Assembly: GCF_042767895.1 (NCBI RefSeq)
Contig: NC_091571.1
Location: 18,992,314 to 19,056,313, forward strand
Reading direction: 5' to 3'
Length of the DNA stretch: 64,000 nucleotides
Source of the DNA: Penaeus vannamei
Lineage: Eukaryota > Arthropoda > Malacostraca > Decapoda > Penaeidae
Of the stretch, positions 47,649-62,400 are shown in pieces; the stretch's first letter is position 1, and the number at the start of each line of letters is the position of its first letter. Below the pieces are notes generated by a model, which ran no database searches, was not told the DNA's origin, and saw only the letters and a list, made by a program, of their open reading frames with translations. The translations under genes and the position numbers were made by a program.

Positions 47649-47653
47649 TACAG
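47649..47653. mobile_element. Target-site duplication, right (TACAG)
   Basis: TACAG directly after LTR end CCTGGACA. It matches 40844-40848 and continues into the interrupted satellite monomer (CCTTTGCAGAAATTAGTCG). Confidence 0.93.
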
Positions 47654-50600
47654 CCTTTGCAGAAATTAGTCGAAAACCCCCTTTTTCGAGTTTAAAGGAT
47701 GTTTATGATGATCTTAGCAATAAATCTGCTAATTATGACGACTTTGATGATAACCGAATCAATAATGACAATAATGACGATAATAAGGATAATTATGAGA
47801 ATAATTAGGACAATAATTATGAGAATAATTATACAATGATAATTATAATGATTTGCCTAATAATTGCAATAATAGCAATAATCAACACTATTCTAATGTT
47901 TCTCCATATAATAATAACGACAATGATAACAGAAATAATAATAGAAGTAATTTTAATACGGCTAGTATTGTTATTATAATCCTTATTATTGTTGTTATTA
48001 TTTCCAGAATTATCATTATTGTCATTATCATTATTAAAATAATTGTAATGATGAAAATGACATTAATAATTAAGATATTGATCATTATAATAACTATATT
48101 AAGGGTGATTAGGGCGATAATGACAGTAATGATAATAATGATGGTGATAATGACAATAATGATGATAATTATCATTATAAAGCCACTCTATAATGAGAAA
48201 AAGGCTAAAAGTAGAAAAATCCCAAAAGTCGAAAAACCGGCGAAATCTAGGGAAATATAGCCTTTGGAAAGATGAGTCGAAAACCCTCTTTTTCGAGTTT
48301 AAAGGATGATTATGATGATCCTAGCAATAATTCTGCTAATTTTGATGATTTTGATGATAACCCCATCAATAATGACAATAATGACGATAATAATGATAAT
48401 TATGAGAGTAATTAGGACAATAATTATGATAATAATTATACAATAATAATTATAATGATGATTTGCCTAATAATTGCAATAATAGGAATAATCAACACTA
48501 TTCTAATGGTTTTCCTAAAAATAATAACGAAAATGATAACAGAAATAATAATAGAAGTAATCATAACACGGTTATTATTGTTATTATAATCCTTATTATT
48601 GTTGTTATTATTTCCAGAATTATCATTATTGTCATTATCATTATTAAAATAATTATAATGATGAAAATGACATTAATAATTAAGATGATGATTATTATAA
48701 TGACTATATTAAGGGTGATTAGGGCGATAATGACAGTAATGATAATAATGATGATGATAATGACAATAATGATGATGATAATGACAATAATGATGATAAT
48801 TATCATTAGAAAGCCCATCTATAATGAGAAAATGGCTAAATGTAGAAAAATCTCAAATGTCGAAAAACCGGCAAAATCTAGCGAAATACAGCCTTTGTAG
48901 AAATGAGTCGAAAACCCCCTTTTTCGAGCTTAAAGGATGTTTATGATGATCTTAGCAATAATTCTGTTAATTATGATGATTTTGATGATAACCGAATCAA
49001 TAATGACAATAATGACGATAATAATGATAATTACGAGAGCAATAAGGACAATAATTATGATAATAATTATACAATGATAATTATAATGATGATTTGCCTA
49101 ATAATTGCAATAATAGCAATAATCAACACTATTCTAATGATTTTCCTAATAATAATAACGACAATGATAACAGAAATAATAATAGAAGTAATTTTAATAC
49201 GGCTATTATTGGTATTATAATCCTTATTATTGTTGTTATTATTTCCAGAATTATCATTATTGTCATTATCATTATTAAATTAATTATAATGATGAAAATG
49301 ACATTAATAATTAAGATGATTATTATAATGACCATATTAAGGGTGATTAGGGCGATAATGACAGTAATGATAATAATGATGGTGATAATGACAATAATGA
49401 TGATAATTATCTTTATAAAGCCCATCTATAATAAGAAAAAGGCTAAAAGTAGAAAAATCCCAAAAGTAGAAAAACCCGCGAAATCTAGCGAAATACAGCA
49501 TTGGGAGAGGTGAGTCGAAAACCCTCTTTTTCGAGTTTAAAGGATGATTATGATGATCTTAGCAATAATTCTGCTAATTATGATGATTTTGATGATAACC
49601 ACATCAATAATGACAATAATGACGATAATAATGATAATTATGAGAGTAATTAAGACAATAATTATGATAATAATTATACAATAATAATTATAATGATGAT
49701 TTGCCTAATAATTGCAATAATAGCAATAATCAACACTATTCTAATGATTTTCCTAATAATAATAACCACAATGATAACAGAAATAATAATTGAAGTAATT
49801 ATAACACGGTTATTATTGTTATTATAATCCTTATTATTGTTGTTATTATTACCAGAATTATCATTATTGTCATTATCATTATTAAAATAATTATGATGAT
49901 GAAAATGACATTAATAATTAAGATACTGATTATTAAAATGACTATATTAAGGGTGATTAGGGCGATGATGACAGTAATGATAATAATGATGATGATAATG
50001 AAATTAATGATGATAATTATCATTAGAAAGCCCATCTTTAATGAGAAAAAGGCTAAAAGTAGAAAAATATCAAAATTCGAAAAACCGGCAAAATCTAGCG
50101 AAATACAGCCTTTGCAGAAATGAGTCGAAAACCCCCTTTTTTCGAGATTAAAGGATGTTTATGATGATCTTAGCAATAATTCTGCTAATTATGATGATTT
50201 TCATTAAAACCGAATCAATAATGACAATAATGACGATAATAATGATAATTATGAGAGCAATTAGGACAGTAATTATGATAATAATTATAAAATGATAATT
50301 ATAGTGATGATTTTCCTAATAATTGCAATAATAGCAATAATCAACACTATTCTAATGATTTTCCTAATAATAACAAAGACTATGATAACAGAAATAATAA
50401 TAGAAGTAATTTTAATACGGCTATTATTGTTATTATAATCCTTATTATTGTTGTTATTATTTCCAGAATTATCATTATTGTCATTATCATTATTAAAATA
50501 ATTATAATGATTAAAATGACATTAATAATTAAGATATTGATCATTATAACAACTATATTAAGGGTGATTAGGCCGATAATGACAGGAATGATAATAATGA

Positions 50601-53424
50601 TGGTGATAATGACAATAATGATGATAAGTATCATTATAAAGCCCATCTATGATAAGAAAAGGGCTAAAAGAAAAATCCCAAAAGTTGAAAAAGAAGCAAA
50701 ATCTAGCGAAATATAGCCTTTGGAGAGATTAATCCCTTTCTCGAGTTTAAAGGATGATTATGATGATCTTAGCAACAATTCTGCTAATTGTCATGATTTT
50801 GATGATAACCGAATAAAGGATGACAATAATGACGATAATAATGATAATCATGAGAGCAATTAGGACAATAATTATGATAATAATTATACAATAATAATTA
50901 TAATGATTTGCCTAATAATTGCAATAATAGCAATAATCAACACTATTCTAATAATTTTCCTAATAATAATAACCACAATGATAACCGAAATAATAATAGA
51001 AGTAATTATAACACGGCTAGTATTGTTATTATAATCCTTATTATTGTTGTTATTATTACCAGAATTAACATTATTGTCATTATCATTATTAAAATAATTA
51101 TAATGATGAAAATGACATTAATAATTAAGATACTGATTATTATCATGACTACATCAAGGGGGATTAGGGCGATAATGACAGTAATGATAATAATGATGAT
51201 GATAATGACAATAATGATGATAATTATCATTAGAAAGCCCATCTATAATGATAAAAAGGCTAAAAGTAGAAAAATCTTAAAAGTCGAAAAACTGGCAAAA
51301 TCTAGCGAAATACAGCCTTTGCAGTGATGAGTCGAAAAACCCTTTTTTCTAGTTTAAAGGATGATTATGATGATCTTAGCAATAATTCTGCTAATTATGA
51401 GTATTTTGATGATAACCCCATCAGTAATGACATTAATGACGATAATAATGATAATTATGAGAGTAAGTAGGGCAATAATTATGATAATAATTATACAATG
51501 ATAATTATAATGATGATTTGCCCAATAATTGCAATAATAGCAATAATCGACACTATTCTAATGATTTTCCTAATAATAATAATGACAATGATAACAGAAA
51601 TAGTAATAGAAGTAATTATAAGACGGCTATTTATGTTATTATAATAATTATTATTGTTATTATTTCCAGAATTATCATTATTGTCATTATCATTATTAGA
51701 TTAATTATAATGATGAAAGTGACATTAATAATTAAGATGATGATTATTATAATGACTATATCAAACGTGATTAGGGCGATAATGACAGTAATGATAATAA
51801 GGATGATGATAATGAAAATAATGATGATAATTATCATTATAAAGCCCATCTATAATAAGAAAAAGGCTAAAAGTAGAAAAGATTAGGGCGATAATGACAG
51901 TAATGATAATAATGATGATAATGACAATAATGATGATAATTATCATTAGAAAGCCCATCTTTAATGAGGGAAAGGGTAAAAGTAGAAAAATCTCATAAGT
52001 CGAAAAACCGGTAAAATCTAGCGAAATACAGCCTTTGGAGAGATGAGTGGAAAACCCCCTTTTTCGAATCTAAAGGATGATTTTGATGATCTTAGCAATA
52101 ATTCTACTAATTATGATGATTTTGATGATAACCGAATCAATAATGACAATAATGACGATAATAATGACAATAATGACGATAATAATGATAATTATGAGAG
52201 CAATTCGGACAATAATTATGATAATAATTATACAATGATAATTATAATGATGATTTGCCTAATAATTGCAATAATAGCAATAATCAACACTATTCTAATG
52301 ATTTTCCTAATAATAATAACGACAATTGTAACAGAAATAATAATAGAAGTAATTATAACACGGCAATTATTGTTATTATAATCCTTATTATTGTTGTTAT
52401 TATTTCCAGAATTATCATTATTGTCATTATCATTATTAAAATAATTATAATGATGAAAATGACATTAATAATTAAGATATTGATCATTATAATAACTATA
52501 TTAAGGGTGATTAGGGCGATAATGACAGTAATGATAATAATGATGGTGATAATGACAATAATGATGATAATTATCATTATAAATCCCATCTATAATAAGA
52601 AAAGGGCTAAAAGTAGAAAAATCTCCTAAGTCGAAAAAGCAGCGAAATCTAGGGAAATATAGCCTTTGGAGAGATGAGTCGATAACCCCCCTTTTTCGAG
52701 TTTAAAGGATGATTATGATGATCTTAGCGACAATTCTGCTAATTGTCATGATTTTGATGATAACCGAATCAATGATGACAATGACGATAATAATGATAAT
52801 TATGAGAGTAATTAAGACAATAATTATGATAATAATTATACAATAGTAATTATAATGATTTGCCTAATAATTGCAATAATAGCAATAATCAACACTATTC
52901 TAATAATTTTCCTAATAATAATAACCACAATGATAACAGAAATAGTAATAGAAGTAATTATAACACGGCTAGTATTGTTACTATAATCCTTATTATTGTT
53001 GTTATTATTACCAGAATTATAATTATTGTCATTATCATTATCAAAATAATTAAAATGATGAAAATGACATTAATAATTAAGATACTGATTATTATAATGA
53101 CTACATCAAGGGTGATTAGGGCGATAATGACAGTAATGATAATAATGATGATGATAATGACAATAATGATGATAATTATCATTAGAAAGCCCATCTATAA
53201 TAAGAAAAAGGCTAAAAGTAGAAAAATCCCAAAAGTCGAAAAAGCAGCGAAATCTTGCGAAATATAGCCTTTGGAGAGGTGAGTCGAAAACCCTCTTTTT
53301 CGAGTTTAAAGGATGATTATGATGATCTTAGCAATAATTCTGCTAATTATGATGATTTTGATGATAACCCCATCAATAATGACAATAATGACGATAATAA
53401 TGATAATTATGAGAGTAATTAAGA
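47654..53424 (+). repeat. Satellite family A array, forward, right of the LTR element
   Basis: About 9.5 monomers with hinges near 47.67, 48.28, 48.90, 49.51, 50.12, 50.73, 51.33, 52.05, 52.68 and 53.28 kb. Monomer variants also seen in the reverse arrays recur: the one-triplet-short type near 49.3 kb and the GACTACATCAAGG type near 51.15 and 53.10 kb. It includes a ~110 bp internal tandem duplication at 51.77-51.99 kb and short triplet-phase duplications near 48.76 and 52.16 kb. No gene. Confidence 0.92.
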
Positions 53425-56400
53425 TTATCATCATCATTATTATCATTACTGTCATTATCGCCCTAATCACCCTTAATATAGTCATTATGATAATCATCTT
53501 AATTATTAATGTCATTTTCATCATTCTAATTATTTTAATAATGATAATGACAATAATGATAATTCTGGAAATAATAACAACAATAATAAGGATTAAAATA
53601 ACAATAGTAGCCGTATTAAAATTACTTCTATTATTATTTCTGTTATCATTGTGGTTATTATTATTAGGAAAATCATTAGAATAGTGTCGATTATTGCTAT
53701 TATTGCAATTATTACGCAAATCATCATTATAATTATCATTGTATAATTATTATCATAATTATTGTCCTAATTACTCTCATAATTATCATTATTATCGTCA
53801 TTATTGTCATTATTGATTCGGTTATCATAAAAATCGTCATAATTAGCAGATTTATTGCTAAGATCATCATAATCATCCTTTAAACACGAAAAAGAGAGTT
53901 TTTCGACTCATCTCTCCAAAGGCTAGATTTTCGCTAGATTTCGCCGGTTTTTCGACTTTTGAGATTTTTCTACTTTTAGCCTTTTTCTCATTATAGATGG
54001 GCTTTATAATGATAATTATCATTATTGTCATTATCATCATCATTATTATCATTACTGTCATTATCGCCCTAATCACCCTTAATATAGTCATTATAATAAT
54101 CATCATCTTAATTATTAATGTCATTTTCATCATTATAATTATTTTAATAATGATAATGACAATAATGATAATTCTGGAAATAATAACAACAATAATAAGG
54201 ATTATAATAACAATAATAGCCGTGTTATAATTACTTCTATTATTATTTCTGTTATCATTGTCATTATTATTATTAGGAAAATCATTAGAATAGTGTCGAT
54301 TATTGCTATTATTGCAATTATTAGGCAAATCATCATTATAATTATCATTGTATAATTATTATCATAATTATTGCCCTACTTACTCTCATAATTATCATTA
54401 TTATCGTCATTATTGTCATTACTGATGGGGTTATCATCAAAATACTCATAATTAGCAGAATTACTGCTAAGATCATCATAATCATCCTTTAAACTAGAAA
54501 AAAGGGTTTTTCGACTCATCTCTGCAAAGGCTGTATTTCGCTAGATTTTGCCAGTTTTTCGACTTTTAAGATTTTTCTACTTTTAGCCTTTTTCTCATTA
54601 TAGATGGGCTTTCTAATGATAATTATCATCATTATTGTCATTATCATCATCATTATTATCATTACTGTCATTATCGCCCTAATCACCCTTGATGTAGTCA
54701 TAATAATCAGTATCTTAATTATTAATGTCATTTTCATCATTTTAATTATTTTGATAATGATAATGACAATAATGATAATTCTGGTAATAATAACAACAAT
54801 AATAAGGATTATAATAACAATACTAGCCGTGTTATAATTACTTCTATTACTATTTCTGTTATCATTGTGGTTATTATTATTAGGAAAATTATTAGAATAG
54901 TGTTGATTATTGCTATTATTGCAATTATTAGGCAAATCATTATAATTATTATTGTATAATTATTATCATAATTATTGTCCGAATTGCTCTCATAATTATC
55001 ATTATTATCGTCATTATTGTCATCATTGATTCGGTTATCATCAAAATCATGACAATTAGCAGAATTATTGCTAAGATCATCATAATCATCCTTTAAACTC
55101 GAAAAAGGGGGGTTATCGACTCATCTCTCCAAAGGCTGTATTTCGCTAGATTTTGCCGGTTTTTCGACTTTTGAGATTTTTCTACTTTTAGCCTTTTTCT
55201 CATTATAGATAGGCTTTCTAATGATAATTATCATCATTATTGTCATTATCATCATTATTATCATTACTGTCATTATCGCCCTAATCACCCTTAATATAGT
55301 CATTATAATAATCATCATTTTAATTATTAATGTCATTTTCATCATTATAATTATTTTAATAATGATAATGACAATAATGATAATTCTGGTAATAATAACA
55401 ACAATAATAAGGATTATAATAACAATAATAACCGTGTTATAATTACTTCTATTACTATTTCTGTTATCATTGTAGTTATTATTATTAGGAAAATCATTAG
55501 AATAGTGTTGATTATTGCTATTATTGCAATTATTAGGCAAATCATCATTATAATTATCACTGTATAATTATTATCATAAGTATTGTCCTAATTGCTCTCA
55601 TAATTATCATTATTATAGTCATTATTGTCATCATTGATTCGGTTATCATCAAAATCATGATAATTAGCAGAATTATTGCTAAGATCATCATAATCATCCT
55701 TTAAACTCGAAAAAGAGGGTTTTCGACTCACCTCTCCAAAGAATATATTTCGCTAGATTTCGCTGCTTTTTCGACTTTTGGGATTTTTCTACTTTTAGCC
55801 CTTTTCTTATTATAGATGGGCTTTATAATGATAATTATCATCATTATTGTCATTATCACCATCATTATTATCATTACTGTCATTATCGCCCTAATCACCC
55901 TTAATATAGTTGTTATAATGATCAATATCTTAATTATTAATGTCATTTTCATCATTATAATTATTTTAATAATGATAATGACAATAATGATAATTCTGGA
56001 AATAATAACAATAAGGATTATAATAACAATAATAATAATAATAATAACAATAATAATAATAATAATAACAATAAGGATTATAATAACAATAATAGCCGTA
56101 TTAAAATTACTTCTATTATTATTTCTGTTATCATTGTTGTTATTATTATTAGGAAAATCATTAGAGTAGTGATTATTGCTATTATTGCAATTATTAGGCA
56201 AATCATCATTATAATTATCATTGTATAATTATTATCATAATTATTGTCCGAATTGCTCTCATAATTATCATTATTATCGTCATTATTGTCATTATTGATT
56301 CGGTTTTCATCAAAATCATCATAATTAGCAGAATTATTGCTAAGATCATCATAAACATCCTTTAAACTCGAAAAAGGGGGTTTTCGACTCATTTCTGCAA

Positions 56401-59400
56401 AGGCTGTATTTCGCAAGATTTTGCCGGTTTTTCGACTTATGAGATTTTTCTACTTTTAGCCTTTTTCTCATTAAAGATGGGCTTTCTAATGATAATAATC
56501 ATCATTATTGTCATTATCATCATCATTATTATCATTACTGTCATTATCGCCCTAATCACCCTTAATTTATTCATTACAATAATCATCATCTTAATTATTA
56601 ATGTCATTTTCATCATTATAACTATTTTAATAATTATAATGACAATAATGATAATTCTGGTAATAATAACAACAATAATAAGGATTATGATAACAATAAT
56701 AACCGTGTTATAATTACTTCTATTATTATTTCTGTTATCATTGTCGTTATTATTATTAGGAAAACCATTAGAATAGTGTTGATTATTGCTATTATTGCAA
56801 TTATTAGGCAAATCATCATTATAATTATTATTGTATAATTATTATCATAATCATTGGCTTAATTACTCTCATAATTATCATTATTATCGTCATTATTGTC
56901 ATCATTGATTCGGTTATCATCAAAATCATGATAATTAGCAGAATTATTGCTAAGATCATCATAATCATCCTTTAAACTCGTAAAAGAGGGTTTTCGACTC
57001 ACCTGTCCAAAGGCTATATTTCGCTAGATTTCGCCGGTTTTTCGACTATTGGGATTTTTCTACTTTTTGCCTTTTTCTTATTATAGATGGGCTTTATAAT
57101 GATAATTATCATCATTATTGTCATTATCGCCCTAATCACCCTTAATATGGTCATTATAATAATCATCTTAATTATTAATGTCATTTTCATCATTATAATT
57201 ATTTTACTAATGATAATGACAATAATGATATTAGGAAAATCATTAGAATAGTGTTGATTATTGCTATTATTGCAATTATTAGGCAAATCATCATTGTATA
57301 ATTATTATCATAATTATTGTCCTAATTGCTCCCATAATTATCATTATTATCGTCATTATTGTCATCATTGATTCGGTTATCATCAAAATCATGATAATTA
57401 GCAGAATTATTGCTAAGATCATCATAATCATCCTTTAAACTCGAAAAAGGGGGGTTTGCGACTCATGTCTCCAACGGCTATATTTCGCAAGATGTCGCCG
57501 GTTTTTCGACTTTTGGGAATTTTCTACTTTTAGCCTTTTTCTTATTAAAGATGGGCTTTCTAATGATAATTATCATCATTATTGTCATTATCATCATCAT
57601 TATTATCATTACTGTCATTATCGCCCTAATCACCCTTAATATAGTCATTATAATAATCATAATCTTAATTAATAATGTCATTTTAATTATTATAATTATT
57701 TTAATAATGTTAATGACAATAATGATAATTCTGGTAATATTAAAAATCATAATTATAATAATAATAATCATTATGATTATTATTGTATAATTATTATCAT
57801 AATTATTGTCTTAATTACTCTCATAATTATCATTATTATCGTCATTATTGATGGGGTTCTCATGAAAATCATCATAATTAGCAGAATTATTGCTAAGATC
57901 ATAATCATCCTTTAAACTCGAAAAAGAGGGTTTTCGATTCACCTCTCCAAAGGCTATATTTCGCTAGATTTCGCCGGTTTTTCGACTTTTGAGATATTTC
58001 TGCTTTTAGCCTTTTCTTATTATAGATGGGCTTTATAATGATAATTATCATCAATATTGTCATTATCATCATCATTATTATCATTACTGTCATTATCGCC
58101 GTAATCACCCTTAATAGTCATTATAATAATCATCATCTTAATTATTAATGTCATTTTCATCATTATAATTCTTTTAATAATGATAATGACAATAATGATA
58201 ATTCTGGAAATAATAACAACAAAAATCAGGATTATAATAACAATAATTGCCGTGTTATAATTACTTCTATTATTATTTCTGTTACAATTGTCGTTATTAT
58301 TATTAGGAAAATCCTTAGAATAGTGTTGATTATTGCTATTATTGCAATTATTAGGCAAATCATCATTATAATTATTATTGTATAATTATTATCATAATTA
58401 TTGTCCTAATTGCTCTCATAATTATCATTATTATCGTCATTATTGTCATCATTGATTCGGTTATCATCAAAATCATCATAATTAGAAGAATTATTGCTAA
58501 GATCATCATAATCATCCTTTAGACTCAAAAAAGGGGGTTTTCGACTCATTTCTGCAAAGGCTGTATTTCGCCAGATTTTGCCGGTTTTTCGAATTTAGAG
58601 ATTTTTCTACTTTTAGCCTTTTTCTCATTATAGATGGGCTTTATAATGATAATTATCATAATTATTTTCATTATCATCATCATTATTATCATTACTGTCA
58701 TTATCGCCCTAATCACCCTTAATATAGTCATTATAATAATCATCATCTTAATTATTAATGTCATTTTCATCATTATAATTATTTTAATAATGATAATGAC
58801 AATAATGATAATTCTGGTAATAATAACAACAATAATAAGGATTATAATAACAATACTAGCCGTGTTATAATTACTTCTTTTACTATTTCTGTTATCATTG
58901 TCGTTATTATTATTAGGAAAACCATTAAAATAGTGTTGATTATTGCTATTATTGCAATTATTAGGCAAATCATTTATAATTATTATTGTATAATTATTAT
59001 CATAATAATTGTCCTAATTGCTCTCATGATTATCATTATTATCGTCATTATTGTCATCATTGATTCGGTTATCATGAAAATCACGATAATTAGCAGAATT
59101 ATTGCTAAGATCATCATAATCATCCTTTAAATTCGAAAAAGGCGGTTTTCCACTCATCTCTCCAAAGGCTATATTTCGCTAGATTTCGCCGGTTTTTCGA
59201 CTTTTGGTATTTTTCTACTTTTAGCCTTTTTCTTATTATAGATGGGCTTTCTAATGATAATTATCATTATTGTCATTATCACCATCATTATTATCATTAC
59301 TGTCATCATCGCCCTAATCACCCTTAATATAGTCATTATGATAATCATCATCTTAATTATTAATGTCATTTTCATCATTAAAGTTATTTTAATAATTATA

Positions 59401-62400
59401 ATGACAATAATAATTCTGGAAATAACAACAACAATAATAAGGATTAAAATGACAATAATAGCCGTATTAAAATTACTTCTATTATTAGTTCTTTTATCAT
59501 TGTAGTTATTATTATTAGGAAAATCATTAGAAGTGTCGATTATTGCTATTATTGCAATTATTAAGCAAATCATCATTATAATTTTCATTGTATAATTATT
59601 ATCATAATTATTGTCCTAATTACTCTCATAATTATCATTATCGTCATTATTGTCATTATTGATTCGGTTATCTTCAAAATCATCATAATTAGCAGAATTA
59701 TTGCCAAGATCATCATAATCATCCTTTAAACTAGAAAAACGGGGTTTTCGACTCATCTTTGCAAAAGCTGTAGATTTTGCCAGTTTTTCGACTTATAAGA
59801 TTTTTCTACTTTTAGCCTATTTCTCATTATAGATGGGCTTTCTAATGATAATTATCATTATTGTCATTATCATCATCATTATTATCATTACTGCCATTAT
59901 CGCCCTAATCACCCTTAATAGTCATTATAATAATCATCATCTTAATTGTTAATGTCATTTTCATCATTATAATTCTTTATATCATTATAATTCTTTTAAT
60001 AATGATAATTACAATAATGATTATTCTGGAAATAATAACAACAATAATCAGGATTATAATAACAATAATTGCCGTGTTATAATTACTTCTATTATTATTT
60101 CTGTTACAATTGCCGTTATTATTATTAGGAAAATCAGTATAGTGTCGATTATTGCTACTATTGGAATTATTAGGCAAATCATCATTATATAATTATTGTA
60201 TAATTATTGTCATTATTATTGTCCTAATTGCTCTCATAATTATCATTATTATCGTCATTATTGATTCGCTTATCATCAAAATTATCATAATTAGCAGAAT
60301 TATTGCAAAGATCATCATAATCATCCTTTAAACTCGAAAATAGGGGGTTTTCGGCTCATCTCTCCAAAGGCTAGATTTTCGCTAGATTTCGCCGGTTTTT
60401 CGACTTTTGAGATTTTTCTACTTTTAGCCTTTTTCTCATTATAGATGGGCTTTATAATGATAATTATCATTATTGTCATTATCATCATCCTTATTATCAT
60501 TACTGCATTATCGCCCTAATCACCCTTAATATAGTCATTATTATAATCATCATCTTAATTATTAATGTCATTTTCATCATTATAATTAATTTTATAATGA
60601 TAATGACAATAATGATAATTCTGGAAATAATAACTAATAATTATTATAATAACAATATTCGCCGTGTTATGATTACTTCTATTATTATTTCTGTTATCAT
60701 TGTCATTATTATTATTAGGAAAATCATTAGAATATTCTCGATTATTGCTATTATTGCAATTATTGGGCAAATCATCATTATAATTGTATAATTATTATCA
60801 TAATTATTGCCCTACTTACTCTCATAATTATCATTATTATCGTCATTATTGTCATTACTGATGGGGTTATCATCAAAATACTCATAATTAGTAGAATTAC
60901 TGCTAAGATCATCATAATCATACTTTAAACTAGAAAAAAGGGTTTACGACTCATCTCTGCAAAGGTTGTATTTCGCTAGATTTCGCTGCTTTTTCGACTT
61001 TTAAGATTTTTCTACTTTTAGCCTTTTTCTCATTATAGATGGGCTTTCTAATGATAATTATCATCATTATTGTCATTATCATCATCATTATTATCATTAC
61101 TGTCATTATCGCCCTAATCACCCTTGATGTAGTCATTATAATAATCAGTATCTTAATTATTAATGTCATTTTCATCATTATAATTATTTTAATAATGATA
61201 ATGACAACAATGATAATTCTGGTAATAATAACAACAATAATAAGGATTATAATAACAATACTAGCCGTGTTATAATTACTTCTATTACTATTTCTGTTAT
61301 CATTGTGGTTATTATTATTAGGAAAATTATTAGAATAGTGTTGATTATTGCTATTATTGCAATTATTAGGCAAATCATTATAATTATTATTGTATAATTA
61401 TTATCATAATTGTCCTAATTGCTCTCATGATTATCATTATTATCGTCATTATTGTCATCATTGATTCGGTTATCATCAAAATCATGACAATTAGCAGAAT
61501 TGTTGCTAAGATCATCATAATCATCCTTTAAACTCGAAAAAGGGGGGTTATCGACTCATTTCTCCAACGGCTATATTTCGCTAGATTTCGCTGCTTTTTC
61601 GACTATTGGGATTTTTCTACTTTTAGCCTTTTTCTTATTATAGATGGGCTTTATAATGATAATTATCATCATTATTGTCATTATCACCATCATTATTATC
61701 ATTACTGTCATTATCGCCCTAATCACCCTTAATATAGTCATTACAATAATCATCATCTTAATTATTAATGTCATTTTCATCATTATAATTATTTTAATAA
61801 TGATAATGACAATAATGATATTTCTGGTAATAATAACAACAATAATAAGGATTATGATAACAATAATAACCGTGTTATAATTACTTCTATTATTATTTCT
61901 GTTATCACAGTCGTTATTATTAATAGAAAAACCATTAGAATAGTGTTGATTATTGCTATTATTGCAATTATTAGGCAAATCATCATTATAATTATTATTG
62001 TATAATTATTATCATAATTATTGTCCTAATTACTCTCATAATTATCATTATTATCGTCATTATTGTCATTATTGATGGGGTTATCATCAAAATCATCATA
62101 ATTAGCAGAATTATTGCTAAGATCATCATAAACATCCTTTAAACTCGAAAAAGGGGGTTTTCGACTCATTTCTGCAAAGGCTGTATTTCGCTAGATTTTG
62201 CCAGTTTTTCGACTTTTGAGATTTTTCTACTTTTAGCCTTTTTCTCATTAAAGATGGGCTTTCTAATGATAATTATCATCATTATTGTCATTATCATCAT
62301 CATTATTATCATTACTGTCATTATCGCCCTAATCACCCTTAATATAGTCATTATAATAATCATCATCTTAATTGTTAATGTCATTTTCATCATTATAATT

